From positions 434,001-498,000 of the forward strand of contig NZ_PZYY01000004.1 of the NCBI RefSeq assembly GCF_003047265.1: DNA of 64,000 nt. Reading direction: 5' to 3'. Below are positions 15,231 through 24,359 of the stretch, one piece after another. The stretch's first letter is position 1; each line of letters begins with the position of its first letter. Under the pieces are notes generated by a model. It was not told where the DNA came from. It saw only the letters and a list, made by a program, of their open reading frames with translations, and did no database searches. This DNA comes from Nocardioides terrigena. GTDB lineage: Bacteria; Actinomycetota; Actinomycetes; Propionibacteriales; Nocardioidaceae. The translations under genes and the position numbers were made by a program.

Positions 15231-15236
15231 TAGGGT
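15231..15236 (+). promoter_or_regulatory. Candidate -10 element (TAGGGT) of upp
   Basis: TAGGGT ends 7 nt before the upp start ATG 15244. AGGG might also act as a Shine-Dalgarno sequence at this distance, so the assignment leans on the same layout elsewhere in the window. Confidence 0.45.
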
Positions 15237-15243
15237 TTGCGCC

Positions 15244-15885
15244 ATGCGCACCCACGTCGTCGACCACCCGCTGGTGTCCCACAAGCTCACGACGCTGCGG
15301 GACGAGACCACGGACTCCCCGACCTTCCGCCGGCTGACCGACGAGCTGGTGACGCTGCTGGCCTACGAGGCGACCCGCGAGGTCCGCGTCAACGAGCACA
15401 CCATCCAGACGCCCGTGGCCGCGGCGACCGGGGTCAAGCTCGCCACGCCGAAGCCGCTCGTCGTGCCGATCCTGCGCGCCGGGCTCGGGATGCTCGACGG
15501 GATGATGCGGCTGCTCCCGACCGCCGAGGTGGGCTTCCTCGGGATGATCCGCAACGAGGAGACGCTGGCTGCGTCGACGTACGCCGAGCGCCTCCCGGAG
15601 GACCTGTCCGGTCGCCAGTGCTACGTCCTCGACCCGATGCTGGCCACCGGCGGCACCCTCGCCGCAGCCATCCGCTTCCTCACCGACCGCGGCGCCGACG
15701 ACATCACCTGCATCTGCCTGCTGGTCGCCCCCGAGGGCGTCGCCGCCCTGGAGAAGGGCCTCGAGGGGCTCGACGTCCCGGTCACCGTCGTGACCGCCGC
15801 CATGGACGAGCGCCTGAACGAGAAGGGCTACATCGTCCCCGGCCTCGGTGACGCAGGAGACCGCCTGTACGGCGTGGCGCACTGA
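15244..15885 (+). CDS. upp: Uracil phosphoribosyltransferase
   Basis: 213 residues. Upp salvages uracil by joining it to PRPP, giving UMP and pyrophosphate. The PRPP-binding loop is [17 protein letters not shown] (about residues 124-140) and the uracil-binding C-terminal region is [16 protein letters not shown]. The N-terminal [14 protein letters not shown] is the usual family opening. A candidate leaderless promoter precedes ATG 15244. An esterase gene starts 1 bp after its stop. Confidence 0.97.
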   Translation: MRTHVVDHPLVSHKLTTLRDETTDSPTFRRLTDELVTLLAYEATREVRVNEHTIQTPVAAATGVKLATPKPLVVPILRAGLGMLDGMMRLLPTAEVGFLGMIRNEETLAASTYAERLPEDLSGRQCYVLDPMLATGGTLAAAIRFLTDRGADDITCICLLVAPEGVAALEKGLEGLDVPVTVVTAAMDERLNEKGYIVPGLGDAGDRLYGVAH

Positions 15886-15886
15886 C

Positions 15887-16957
15887 GTGGGCGCCGTGCG
15901 GCCCACCCGCCGCGACCGCCTCGAGCGGGCCGTCAACCGGGTGGCCTCGGCCAGCCCGGCCCGGCTCCAGTCGCTGCTTGCCGGCAGCGGCGTCACCAGC
16001 GAGGGCCAGCGGCTCAGCCCGCAGTTCGCCCTGGCCCTGCGGGCGCTGGCGCTGACCGGCAAGACGTCGTACGACCAGCTCGACGTGCCCGCCGCCCGGG
16101 CGCTGCTCGAGAAGGAGTCGTGGACCTTCACCGGGCCCACCATCGAGGTCGGCGCCGTCCACGACGTGACCCTCGACGAGCCGGGCGAGGTCGCGGTCCC
16201 GGCCCGCCTCTACCTCCCCGCCGACGAGCCGGGCGGCTTCGACGGCCCGCCGCCCGTGGTCGTGTTCCTCCACGGCGGCGGCTGGGTGCTCGGCAGCGTG
16301 GAGAGCCACGACGCCGTCACCCGCTTCCTGTGCCGCCACGGCCGGGTGGCCGTGCTGTCGGTCGACTACCGGCTCGCGCCCGAGCACCCGTTCCCCGCCG
16401 CGGTGGAGGACGCCGTGCACGCGGTCCGCTGGGCCCGCCGCCACGGCGAGCGGTGGGGGTACGACGGCTCCCGCCTCGCCGTCGCCGGCGACTCGGCCGG
16501 CGGCAACCTCTCCGCCGTGGCCTGCCAGCAGCTCCGCGGCACCGACGACGTGCCCGACCTCCAGGTGCTCGTCGTGCCGGGCGTCGACTTCAGCCGTCGC
16601 ACCGCGTCCCGCGAGACGTACGGCGACGGCTTCTTCCTCACCGACGGCGAGATGGACTGGTACGAGGACCACTACCTCGGGCCCGACACCGACCGCAGCG
16701 ACCCGCGAGCCTCGCCGCTGCTGGCCGACGACCTCGCGGGCCTGCCGCCGGCGTACGTCGTGGTGGCCGGGTTCGACCCGCTGCGCGACGAGGGCGAGGC
16801 CTACGCCCGGGCGCTGCGCGACGCCGGCGTGCCGGTCACCCTGCGCCGCCACACCGCGCTGGTGCACCCCTTCATCAACGGCGTCACGATGAGCGACGAG
16901 GCCCGCGCGGCGGGCTTCGAGATCGTCGGGGCGATCCGGCTCGGGCTGCGAGCCTGA
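15887..16957 (+). CDS. Alpha/beta-hydrolase, HSL-type esterase
   Basis: About 356 residues of the hormone-sensitive-lipase family. The oxyanion motif is FLHGGGWVLGS, the nucleophile Ser is in VAGDSAGGNLSA, the Asp in GFDPLRDEGEAYA and the His in LVHPFINGV. It hydrolyses short-chain acyl esters, probably in the cytoplasm since no signal peptide is seen. GTG 15887, 1 bp after upp, is preferred; an ATG at 15848 would overlap upp by 38 bp. It is likely co-transcribed with upp though the functions look unrelated. Confidence 0.88.
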   Translation: MGAVRPTRRDRLERAVNRVASASPARLQSLLAGSGVTSEGQRLSPQFALALRALALTGKTSYDQLDVPAARALLEKESWTFTGPTIEVGAVHDVTLDEPGEVAVPARLYLPADEPGGFDGPPPVVVFLHGGGWVLGSVESHDAVTRFLCRHGRVAVLSVDYRLAPEHPFPAAVEDAVHAVRWARRHGERWGYDGSRLAVAGDSAGGNLSAVACQQLRGTDDVPDLQVLVVPGVDFSRRTASRETYGDGFFLTDGEMDWYEDHYLGPDTDRSDPRASPLLADDLAGLPPAYVVVAGFDPLRDEGEAYARALRDAGVPVTLRRHTALVHPFINGVTMSDEARAAGFEIVGAIRLGLRA

Positions 16958-16969
16958 GCGCAGGTCGGC

Positions 16970-17923
16970 TCAGCCCTGCTCGTCCGCCACGAGGTAGCCG
17001 TCCTCGAGGTGCACGACGATGGGATCGATGATCTCCATCGCGTCGATGCCCTCGGGCTCGCGGTTGAGGAAGCCGATGAGGCACCACGAGCCGTCGCGCC
17101 GCTGCACGAGCGGGGCGGCGAAGAGGGTGGGCGCCGCCGTGAACGGTCGGGCCGCGGCCACGTCCCACGGACCGAGTGCCGAGCCGCCCGGCACCGACCA
17201 GGTGCAGAAGTCCCCGAAGCGGGCCCGGTGCTCGTCGGTCTGCTCGTCGGGGTGGCAGGTGAAGACCAGCAACCACTGCCCGTCGACCTGCCGGACCTGG
17301 ATCACCTCGAGCTGGCCGAAGCCGCTGCCCGGCTGGCTGAGCGGCGAGCAGACCTCCCACGTCGCCAGGTCGCGGCTGCGGGCGTGGCCGACCACGCCGT
17401 CGTCGTTGCGGTCCGCCCCCACGGCGCGGGCGGTGACCAGCATGTGCCACCCGTCGCCGTCCGGGTCGCGGAGGACCTGGGGGTCGCGCCAGGTCTCGCT
17501 GGCGGCGACGTCCTGCGGGTGCGTCTTGTACCAGCGCGGGTCGATGCCGATCAGGGGAGCGACGCCGACCCGGTGCCAGGTCGTGAGGTCGTCCGAGACC
17601 GCGAGTCCCAGTCGCTGGTCGGTGAGCCCGCCGCCCTCGGAGATGGCGGTGTAGAACAGCCGCCACCGGCCCTCGTCGTCGCGCACCACAGAGCCCGTCC
17701 AGATGGCCAGGTCGTCCCACGCGCCCGCGACCGGGCCGAGCGCGTCGGGGCACTCGCGCCACGTCACCAGGTCACCGGAGACGGCGTGGCCGACGATCGC
17801 GCGGGTGTGCCGCGACGACGGTCCCGCCTCCGAGCGCTCGGCCTTGAGGAAGAACAGGTGGAAGTCCTCGCCGTCGTCGACGACCCAGCTGTCCCACACC
17901 CAGTGGCCCGCCAGCCTCAGCAC
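16970..17923 (-). CDS. Glycoside hydrolase, GH68/GH32-like five-bladed propeller
   Basis: 317 residues without a signal peptide. The N-terminal HWVWDSWVVDDGEDFHLFF carries an Asp in the position of the clan GH-J nucleophile; WRDPQV matches the RDP transition-state motif and QLEVIQV could supply the acid/base Glu. Clan GH-J enzymes act on beta-fructosides such as sucrose, levan or inulin. A GH43-type propeller is the alternative. It is the last gene of the ABC importer operon, which hints that the imported sugar is a fructoside or a mixed glucoside. GTG 17923 is the first start in the frame. Confidence 0.72.
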   Translation of the reverse strand: MLRLAGHWVWDSWVVDDGEDFHLFFLKAERSEAGPSSRHTRAIVGHAVSGDLVTWRECPDALGPVAGAWDDLAIWTGSVVRDDEGRWRLFYTAISEGGGLTDQRLGLAVSDDLTTWHRVGVAPLIGIDPRWYKTHPQDVAASETWRDPQVLRDPDGDGWHMLVTARAVGADRNDDGVVGHARSRDLATWEVCSPLSQPGSGFGQLEVIQVRQVDGQWLLVFTCHPDEQTDEHRARFGDFCTWSVPGGSALGPWDVAAARPFTAAPTLFAAPLVQRRDGSWCLIGFLNREPEGIDAMEIIDPIVVHLEDGYLVADEQG

Positions 17924-17993
17924 GGCGGGACCGCCACCGGCGCGGCGTCGGTGCGGGCGACGACGAGGTGCGCCCGCAGCTCCAGCGCGGCCA

Positions 17994-19187
17994 TCAGTCG
18001 CGGATCGCCAGACCGGTCTCCGGGTCGAAGAAGTGCAGCCGCTCCTGGTCGATGGCGATCTCCACCTGGTCGCGCGGACGCACGCGCGAGCGGGGGCTGA
18101 ACGACGCCACCCAGATGTTGCCGTCGTGGGCCACCGGCACGTCGTCGACGCCCGCGTCCTCCTCGAGCGCCTTGGTGTCCTCGGTGACCACGCGCGGTGC
18201 GTCGACCGGGAAGTGCACGACGATCTCCGAGCCGAGGGCCTCGGTGAGGGCCACCGACGTGGTCAGTCGCGCCTTGCTGCCGGCGTCGCGGGCCAGGGCG
18301 GCGTCCTCCATGTCCTCGCTGCGGATGCCCACCGCGACGTCGCGACCGGCGTACGACGCGAGTGCCGGACGGGCCGCCGTGACCGAGTCGGGCACCTGGA
18401 TGGTCGCCCCGCCGAAGGTCACCGTGACACCGGCGTCGGTGCGATCCACCCTCCCGATGGCCATGTTCATCGGCGGGGAGCCGATGAAGCCGGCGACGAA
18501 GATGTTGTCGGGGTGGTCGTAGAGGTGCTGCGGGGCACCGAGCTGCTGGAGCACACCGGCCTTCATGAGCGCGACGCGGTCGCCCATGGTCATGGCCTCG
18601 GTCTGGTCGTGCGTCACGTAGATCGTGGTGACGTCGAGGTCGCGCTGCACCTGGGCGATCTCGGCGCGCATCTGCACGCGCAGCTTGGCGTCGAGGTTGG
18701 AGAGCGGCTCGTCCATGAGGAACACCTGCGGCTCGCGCACGATCGCGCGACCCATGGCCACCCGCTGGCGCTGGCCACCGGAGAGCTGCTTGGGCTTGCG
18801 GTCGAGCAGCGGCCCGAGCTCGAGCATGTCGGCGGCCCGCTTGACCCGCTTCTCGATCTCCGCCTTGTCCATGCGCCGCAGCTTGAGGCCGTAGGCGATG
18901 TTGTCGGCCACGCTCATGTGCGGGTAGAGCGCGTAGGACTGGAAGACCATGGCGATGTCCCGGTCGCGCGAGGGAAGGGTGTTGACCACCCGGTCGCCGA
19001 TGGTGAGCGTGCCGGTGCTGATGTCCTCCAGTCCCGCGATCATGCGCAGGGCGGTGGACTTGCCGCAGCCGGACGGGCCGACAAGCACGATGAACTCGCC
19101 GTCGGCGATGTCGATGGACAGGTCGTGCACGGCGTGGAAGCCGTTCTCGTACTGCTTGTTGACCTTGTCGAGGACTACTTCGGCCAC
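17994..19187 (-). CDS. Sugar ABC transporter ATPase, MsmK/UgpC/MalK type
   Basis: 397 residues. Walker A is [17 protein letters not shown], the signature [18 protein letters not shown], Walker [17 protein letters not shown] and the switch His is in [12 protein letters not shown]. The C-terminal 150 residues form the TOBE-type regulatory domain found in MalK and MsmK. It powers the import of oligosaccharides through the two permeases encoded just upstream. GTG 19187 lies 7 bp after the permease stop. In many actinobacteria one such ATPase serves several sugar importers. Confidence 0.94.
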   Translation of the reverse strand: MAEVVLDKVNKQYENGFHAVHDLSIDIADGEFIVLVGPSGCGKSTALRMIAGLEDISTGTLTIGDRVVNTLPSRDRDIAMVFQSYALYPHMSVADNIAYGLKLRRMDKAEIEKRVKRAADMLELGPLLDRKPKQLSGGQRQRVAMGRAIVREPQVFLMDEPLSNLDAKLRVQMRAEIAQVQRDLDVTTIYVTHDQTEAMTMGDRVALMKAGVLQQLGAPQHLYDHPDNIFVAGFIGSPPMNMAIGRVDRTDAGVTVTFGGATIQVPDSVTAARPALASYAGRDVAVGIRSEDMEDAALARDAGSKARLTTSVALTEALGSEIVVHFPVDAPRVVTEDTKALEEDAGVDDVPVAHDGNIWVASFSPRSRVRPRDQVEIAIDQERLHFFDPETGLAIRD

Positions 19188-19194
19188 GATCCAC

Positions 19195-20127
19195 TCATCC
19201 CTTCACGGCGCCGGCGGTCAGTCCGCCGACGATGTAGCGCTGGAGGTACATGAACAACCCGACCGTCGGAATGGCCAGGATCACTGCGCCCGCCGCGAAC
19301 TCACCGAACTGGGCGTTCTTGGTCAGCGGGTCGGCGATCATCCCGTAGAGACCGACTGCTGCGGTCTTGGACTCGTCCTGCCGCAGGAAGATGCTGGCGA
19401 TCAGGAACTCGTTGATCGCCCCGATGAAGCCGAGCAGGCCGGTGATGGCCAGGATCGGCGCCACGAGCGGCAGGATGATGCCGAAGAAGACCTGGAAGTG
19501 CGTCGCTCCGTCCATCTTGGCTGACTCGTCGAGGTCCTTGGGGATGGTGTCGAAGAAGCCCTTCATGAGCCAGGTGTTCACCCCGAGGGCGCCACCGAGG
19601 TAGAGCAGGATGAGCCCGGCGGAGGTGTTGAAGCCGATTACCGGCCACAGCTCGGTGATCTCGGCGAAGATCAGGTAGATCGCGACGATCGCGAGGAACT
19701 GCGGGAACATCTGCACGAGCAGCAGGCTCATCAGGCCGGTCCGACGGCCCTTGAATCGGAAGCGTGAGAACGCGTACGCCGCGCAAGCCGAGATCAGCAT
19801 CGAGATCGCCGCGGCGAGCGAGGCGATCACCAGGCTGTTGACGAACCAGCGGGGGAACGACCCGTCGAACAGCTCCTGGTAGTTGACCAGGCTGACCTCC
19901 CGGGGGATCAGTGTCGCCGAGCTCAGGGTGCCGGTGGGGTTCAGCGAGGCCGACACCACGAACAGGATCGGGAAGATCGAGAAGGCCAGCGCCAGGATGC
20001 CGACCAGGTGGCTCAGCCCGGTGCGCCGGAACCATCCGCCCTTGGCGGACCCGTGTCGGACCACCTCGGGCGGCGGCGACCCGTCCTCCGCCGCGGCCGG
20101 GGTGGCGTTCGATGTCGTGGTTGCCAT
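19195..20127 (-). CDS. Sugar ABC transporter permease, MalG type
   Basis: 310 residues with six transmembrane segments. After a hydrophilic N-terminus rich in Ala and Thr, the first helix is [20 protein letters not shown]. The EAA loop for ATPase contact is at [20 protein letters not shown], and the C-terminus [14 protein letters not shown] is typical of MalG. ATG 20127 shares its A with the stop codon of the MalF-type gene, so the two are co-translated. The frame stays open upstream through malF, but that is a GC-rich shadow. Confidence 0.93.
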   Translation of the reverse strand: MATTTSNATPAAAEDGSPPPEVVRHGSAKGGWFRRTGLSHLVGILALAFSIFPILFVVSASLNPTGTLSSATLIPREVSLVNYQELFDGSFPRWFVNSLVIASLAAAISMLISACAAYAFSRFRFKGRRTGLMSLLLVQMFPQFLAIVAIYLIFAEITELWPVIGFNTSAGLILLYLGGALGVNTWLMKGFFDTIPKDLDESAKMDGATHFQVFFGIILPLVAPILAITGLLGFIGAINEFLIASIFLRQDESKTAAVGLYGMIADPLTKNAQFGEFAAGAVILAIPTVGLFMYLQRYIVGGLTAGAVKG

Positions 20128-21734
20128 CAGTTGATCTCCTCCAGGGCCTGGGTGCGGCGGAAGCTCACGATCGAGACGGTCGCGACGATCAGGAAGATGA
20201 GCACCGAGATGGCGGCGGCGAACCCGTAGTCGGCGCCCGATCCGCCGAACGCCAGCCGGTACGTGTAGGTGATCAGGATGTCGGTGCTGCCGGCACTCGG
20301 GTTGTCGGGCGGGAAGGGCGCGCCCGCACTGGTCAGGAAGATCGCCGTGAAGTTGTTGAAGTTGAAGGCGAACGACGTGATCAGCAGCGGGGCCAGCGCC
20401 ACGAGCAGCAGCGGGAAGGTGATGGTCCGGAAGGCGTAGAACGGCTTGGCGCCGTCGACCCCGGCAGCCTCGACGAGGTCGGAGGAGATCGACTGGAGGG
20501 CACCGGTGATCACCAGGAACATGTAGTTGTACCCGAGCCACAGCTGGATGAGCAGGATGGCGAACATGGAGCTGGCCGTGCTGCCGAACCAGTTGATGTC
20601 GGTGCCGAGGATCCGGTTGATCAGGCCGAAGTCCTTGTTGAACATCTCCCGCCAGACGAGGTACATCGCAATGCTGGGCATGGCGTACGGGAGGATGATG
20701 AACGACCGGTAGAGGGTGCGGCCCCGCATGAGCGGGTTGTTGAGAGCGAGCGCCACCAGCAGGCCCAGCCCGAAGGTGATGACGACGGTGCCGATCGCGA
20801 AGGCGAAGTTCCACACCAGGATCCGCAGGAAGGACTCGCGAATGGTGTCGTTGGTGAAGACCCTCACGAAGTTGTCGAAGCCGACGTTGACCTTCCAGCC
20901 CTGGGCGAGGTTGCGCTGCGAGCCGTCCTGGCTGACGAAGGAGCCCTCCTCGGCGTCCGCCTCCCACACGTTGCCGGTGGTCGCGTCGGTGATGCAGTCG
21001 CACTCCTCGTCGTAGGACTGCTGGGGAGCCCCCTCGAACGCCGCCGACAGGCCCTGGCTCTTGATGGCGCCGTCGTCGGTCGGGACGCTGAAGGCGGTGA
21101 TGTCGTCCTGGCGGGCGTTGACCTCGGGGACCGTGAGGACGGTGTAGTCGTCTGCCGCGGTGATCTTGCCACCGGGGGTGGGGGACTCGAAGGTCCCCTC
21201 CTCGAGCGGCTCGAGCCCCTCGGCGGTGCCGACGAAGCTCTCCTGCGCGGCGGGGTCGGACAGCAGGAAGACGATGTCGCCCGTCGCCGCGTCGCCGTCC
21301 GTGGCCAGGGTCAGGGTGTAGATCGTGGAGTCGGGGACCTGCTTGACCGAGGCTCCCTCGATGGCGGTGATCGCCTGTTCCTTGGTGCCGCGGTGACCGT
21401 CGCCGAAGTTCGTGAACGCGGTCGAGACCGTGTAGAGGACGGGAACGACCTGGAAGGCGATGAGGAAGAGCGTGCCCGGCAGCAGGTACTTCATGGGCAC
21501 GGTGCGGGGGGACAGGTAGACGTAGAACGCCAGGCCGGTGACGGCGGCCACGACGGCCAGCCCCAGCCAGTTGTCGGCCCGGAACAGCGGGAGGGCCGCC
21601 CAGAGCGCGACCGCGGTGATGAAGGCGAGGCCGATGATCTTGATCATCAGCATCAGCGGACTGCTGGTGCCGTCGGCGCCCAGCCCGAACCGGGACGCCT
21701 TGCGGCCCGGGGGCGATGTCGTGCTGCCTGCCAC
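20127..21734 (-). CDS. Sugar ABC transporter permease, MalF type with large periplasmic loop
   Basis: 535 residues, long for a permease. Three N-terminal helices are followed by an extracytoplasmic domain (about residues 105-285, including CDCITDATTGNVWEADAEEG) like the P2 loop of E. coli MalF, which cradles the binding protein. The core permease then follows, with the EAA loop LVEAAGVDGAKPFYAFRTIT. This layout separates MalF from the shorter permeases of other sugar importers. GTG 21734 is the first start, about 40 nt beyond a stable hairpin in the malE-malF gap. Confidence 0.93.
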   Translation of the reverse strand: MAGSTTSPPGRKASRFGLGADGTSSPLMLMIKIIGLAFITAVALWAALPLFRADNWLGLAVVAAVTGLAFYVYLSPRTVPMKYLLPGTLFLIAFQVVPVLYTVSTAFTNFGDGHRGTKEQAITAIEGASVKQVPDSTIYTLTLATDGDAATGDIVFLLSDPAAQESFVGTAEGLEPLEEGTFESPTPGGKITAADDYTVLTVPEVNARQDDITAFSVPTDDGAIKSQGLSAAFEGAPQQSYDEECDCITDATTGNVWEADAEEGSFVSQDGSQRNLAQGWKVNVGFDNFVRVFTNDTIRESFLRILVWNFAFAIGTVVITFGLGLLVALALNNPLMRGRTLYRSFIILPYAMPSIAMYLVWREMFNKDFGLINRILGTDINWFGSTASSMFAILLIQLWLGYNYMFLVITGALQSISSDLVEAAGVDGAKPFYAFRTITFPLLLVALAPLLITSFAFNFNNFTAIFLTSAGAPFPPDNPSAGSTDILITYTYRLAFGGSGADYGFAAAISVLIFLIVATVSIVSFRRTQALEEIN

Positions 21735-21773
21735 GTGACTCTCCTCGCCGATGTCGTGGGCGGTCGACCGTCA

Positions 21774-21803
21774 CTCGGGGCGGGCTCGCCGGCCCGCCCC
21801 GAG
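21774..21803 (-). terminator. Intercistronic hairpin between binding-protein and permease genes
   Basis: CTCGGGGCGGGC at 21774-21785 pairs perfectly with 21792-21803 around a six-base loop. It sits 14 bp past the binding-protein stop. In E. coli and other mal operons such hairpins stabilise malE mRNA or cause partial termination, giving more binding protein than permease; I infer the same here. Confidence 0.7.
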
Positions 21804-21817
21804 GGACGAACGGACTG

Positions 21818-23095
21818 CTACTCGTTGATGGCCGCTTCGATGGCCTTGGCCGCCGACTGGATCGTCGACTCAGGGTCGGCGCCGCCGATCACGGCCGCCT
21901 CGGCCTTGCCCAGCGGGTCCCAGACCGCAGCCATCTCCGGGATGCTCGGCATGATCTGCCCGTTGGCGGCGCCCGCCGCGGCCACCGCGGCCACGGCCGG
22001 GTTGTCGCCCTCGATCTGGCTCAGCGTGTCGACGTTGGCCGGCACGTTCTTGGTCGCCTCGAAGAGCTGGGCGCCGACGTCGGCCCGCGACCAGTAGTTG
22101 GTCACGAACTCCTGGGCGAGCGTCTTGTTGGCGCTCCCGCTGGCGACGTACGCCGCGTCGACGGTGATGAACGGCGAGGCCGGGTCCATGCCCTCGAAGC
22201 CGGGCACCTCGGACACCTCGTAGTTGATGTCACTGGCGTCGATCGTGGTCAGCTGCCACGGGCCCTCGATGAGGAAGGGGGTCTTGCCCTCGGTGAACAG
22301 GCCGATCGCGTTGTCGGTGTTGACCGAGCGCTTCAGCACGCCCTGGCCCTTCTCGCCGAGCTCGCCGATCTTCTCGTACGCCTCGACCGAGCCCGGGGTG
22401 CCGACACCGAGGTCGGTCGGGTCGAAGGAGCCGTCGTCGGTCTGGCCGAACATGTAGCCGCCGCCCGACGTGTAGAGCGGGTTGATGAAGTAGGGGTTGC
22501 CGGTGTTGCTCACCGGCCAGGCCAGGGGCGCCTGGGCGCCCTCCTGCACGGCCTTCTTGCCGGCCGCGACCATCTCCTCCACCGTCGCCGGGGCGTCGGG
22601 GGCGAGGTCGGTGTTGCGGATCAGCACGATGTTGTTCATCGTGAAGGGCATGCCGTAGGTCTGCCCGTCGAAGGTGACCGCCTCGAGGGCGAGCGGCTGG
22701 AGCGTCGAGGACACCGTCTCGGGGATCTGGATCGGGTCGATGGTGCCGTTCTGGACCAGGTTGCCGATCCAGTCGTGGGCGCCCATGACGACGTCCGGCG
22801 CGTCCCCGGCCTGCGCAGCCGTCACGAAGTTGGCCTGCAGCTCGGAGCCGGGCAGGACCTCGACGGTCACGTCGACGCCGTTCTCCTCGCCGAACGCGTC
22901 GGCGAGCGCGGTGGTGGCGTCGCCGCCGGGGCCGTCCCCGACCCAGATCAGCAGCTCGCCACCGCTCGCCTCCGGGGCGTCGCCACCGCTGGACTCGCTG
23001 TCGTCGCTGTCGGAGCCGCCTCCGCAGGCACCGAGGACCAGACCGGCGGCCAGCAGGCCTGCCGCGGCCCTGATCGTACGAGTTCTTGTGCGCAT
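21818..23095 (-). CDS. Sugar-binding lipoprotein of ABC importer, MalE type
   Basis: 425 residues. The lipobox LVLGAC lies at residues 19-24, followed by a Ser/Gly/Asp-rich linker, so the mature protein is a lipoprotein on the outer face of the membrane. The solute-binding fold (family 1) is visible from ELLIWVGDGPGGDATTALAD to the end; YGMPFTMNNIVLIRNTDL and FLIEGPWQLTTI match the hinge regions of MalE. It delivers maltodextrin or a related oligosaccharide to the MalF/MalG-type permeases. AAGGAG lies 9 nt before ATG 23095. A LacI-type operator lies about 65 bp upstream. Confidence 0.93.
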   Translation of the reverse strand: MRTRTRTIRAAAGLLAAGLVLGACGGGSDSDDSESSGGDAPEASGGELLIWVGDGPGGDATTALADAFGEENGVDVTVEVLPGSELQANFVTAAQAGDAPDVVMGAHDWIGNLVQNGTIDPIQIPETVSSTLQPLALEAVTFDGQTYGMPFTMNNIVLIRNTDLAPDAPATVEEMVAAGKKAVQEGAQAPLAWPVSNTGNPYFINPLYTSGGGYMFGQTDDGSFDPTDLGVGTPGSVEAYEKIGELGEKGQGVLKRSVNTDNAIGLFTEGKTPFLIEGPWQLTTIDASDINYEVSEVPGFEGMDPASPFITVDAAYVASGSANKTLAQEFVTNYWSRADVGAQLFEATKNVPANVDTLSQIEGDNPAVAAVAAAGAANGQIMPSIPEMAAVWDPLGKAEAAVIGGADPESTIQSAAKAIEAAINE

Positions 23096-23161
23096 GGGTG
23101 GAGCTCCTTCGCGGAATCGCGGATGGGGTTGAATGGCCCCTGCAGACTCTCCCGGGGCCCT

Positions 23162-23179
23162 TGCTAAAACGATTTGGCA
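23162..23179. promoter_or_regulatory. LacI/MalR-type operator
   Basis: TGCTAAAACGATTTGGCA is an imperfect dyad centred on CG; 7 of 9 positions in each half match. Its form, with a central CG flanked by A and T runs and outer TGC/GCA, is the classic LacI-family site. It lies between the importer operon and the divergent LacI gene, so it can repress both. Confidence 0.8.
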
Positions 23180-23264
23180 GGAGTAAACCCTGTGACCTAC
23201 GCCACGTCAACACCCCTGGGGTGGCACGTGACCGGATCGATACATGACGAGAGGTGCGGGAGAG

Positions 23265-24278
23265 ATGCGGGGAGCCAGGCGACCGCGGGTGCGGTTGCGC
23301 GATGTCGCCGAGCGGGCCGGAGTGTCGCCCACGACGGCGTCGTTCGTCCTCAGTGGACGCGACATGCGGATCTCCGAGGAGACCCGGCAGCGCGTCCTGC
23401 GGACCGCCCGTGAGCTGGACTACCGGCCCAACCTGGCGGCGCGCAGCCTGCGGACCCAGGACAGCCGCACCATCGGCCTGGTCGCCGACACGATCGCCAC
23501 GGGGCACTACGGCGGCGAGCTGATCCGCGGGAGCATGACCGCGGCGCTCAAGCACGGCCATCGCCTCCTCGTCTGCGAGTCCGAGGGTGACCCGAGCCTC
23601 CAGTCCGCGCTCGTCGAGGACCTCGTCGGTCGCCAGGTCTCCGGCCTGGTCGTCGCCACCAGCTCGCACGACCGGGTGTCCGCGCCGCGCGGGACCGGCG
23701 GTCTCCCCGTCGTGCTCCTCAACTGCCGCAGCGACGCGCCGTACCCCGCGATCGTCTCGGACGAGGTGGCAGGGGGTCGCGCCGCGGCCGGTCTTGTCGT
23801 CCGGGCAGGGCACCGCCGCGGGATCTGGCTCGTCGGCGAGACGCCGCCCAGCTCCCTGCCCGGCACGGGCCGCTTCGAGGGAATCGTCGCCGAGCTCGCG
23901 GGGGCCGGCGCCGTCCTCGACGAGCAGCTGTCGTGCAAGTGGTGGCCCGAGGCGGCGTACGACGTGATGGCGCAGGCGCTGGCCGGGGGCGGTCGCCCTC
24001 GTGCCGTCGTGTGCCTCAACGACCGGATCGCCTTCGGGGTCTACCAGGCGCTGGCCGAGGTGGGGCTCGAGGTGCCCCGCGACGTCTCCGTGGTGTCCTT
24101 CGACGACTCCGAGCTGGCCAGCTGGCTGCGGCCCTCGCTGTCGAGCATCGGACTGCCCGAGTTCGAGATGGGCCGCCTCGCCGTGGAGGCGCTGCTCGGC
24201 ACGGAGGCGCCCCCCGCCGAGCGCCTCGTGCCCATGCCGGTGCGTGCTCGCGACTCGATCGCACCGCCGGCGGTGTGA
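23265..24278 (+). CDS. LacI-family transcriptional repressor of the sugar importer
   Basis: About 337 residues. The helix-turn-helix VRLRDVAERAGVSPTTASFV is at the N-terminus and the hinge helix at PNLAARSLRTQDS, which inserts at the central CG of the operator. The periplasmic-binding-like effector domain follows, with VVSFDDSELASWLRPSLSSI near the end. It is divergent from the importer operon, and a matching operator lies between. ATG 23265 follows GAGG by 10 nt; ATG 23244 in the same frame is the alternative. The inducer is probably the imported sugar. Confidence 0.93.
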   Translation: MRGARRPRVRLRDVAERAGVSPTTASFVLSGRDMRISEETRQRVLRTARELDYRPNLAARSLRTQDSRTIGLVADTIATGHYGGELIRGSMTAALKHGHRLLVCESEGDPSLQSALVEDLVGRQVSGLVVATSSHDRVSAPRGTGGLPVVLLNCRSDAPYPAIVSDEVAGGRAAAGLVVRAGHRRGIWLVGETPPSSLPGTGRFEGIVAELAGAGAVLDEQLSCKWWPEAAYDVMAQALAGGGRPRAVVCLNDRIAFGVYQALAEVGLEVPRDVSVVSFDDSELASWLRPSLSSIGLPEFEMGRLAVEALLGTEAPPAERLVPMPVRARDSIAPPAV

Positions 24279-24359
24279 CCCAGACCACATGAGACTCCCG
24301 TGCCGGGGGGTGCTCCGCGTGTACCTTGAGCGCGGTCCGACCCCGACAGGAGGCCCCAC

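Noticed and set aside
17917..17991. A 25-codon frame between the ATPase and hydrolase genes, starting with ATG on the minus strand
   Set aside because: Too short, no recognisable product and overlapping the hydrolase start; it could only be a leader peptide, for which there is no evidence.
19195..21774. An 859-residue frame joining the MalG permease to an upstream extension
   Set aside because: The extension is an out-of-frame reading of the MalF gene. The real start is ATG 20127, sharing a base with the MalF stop.
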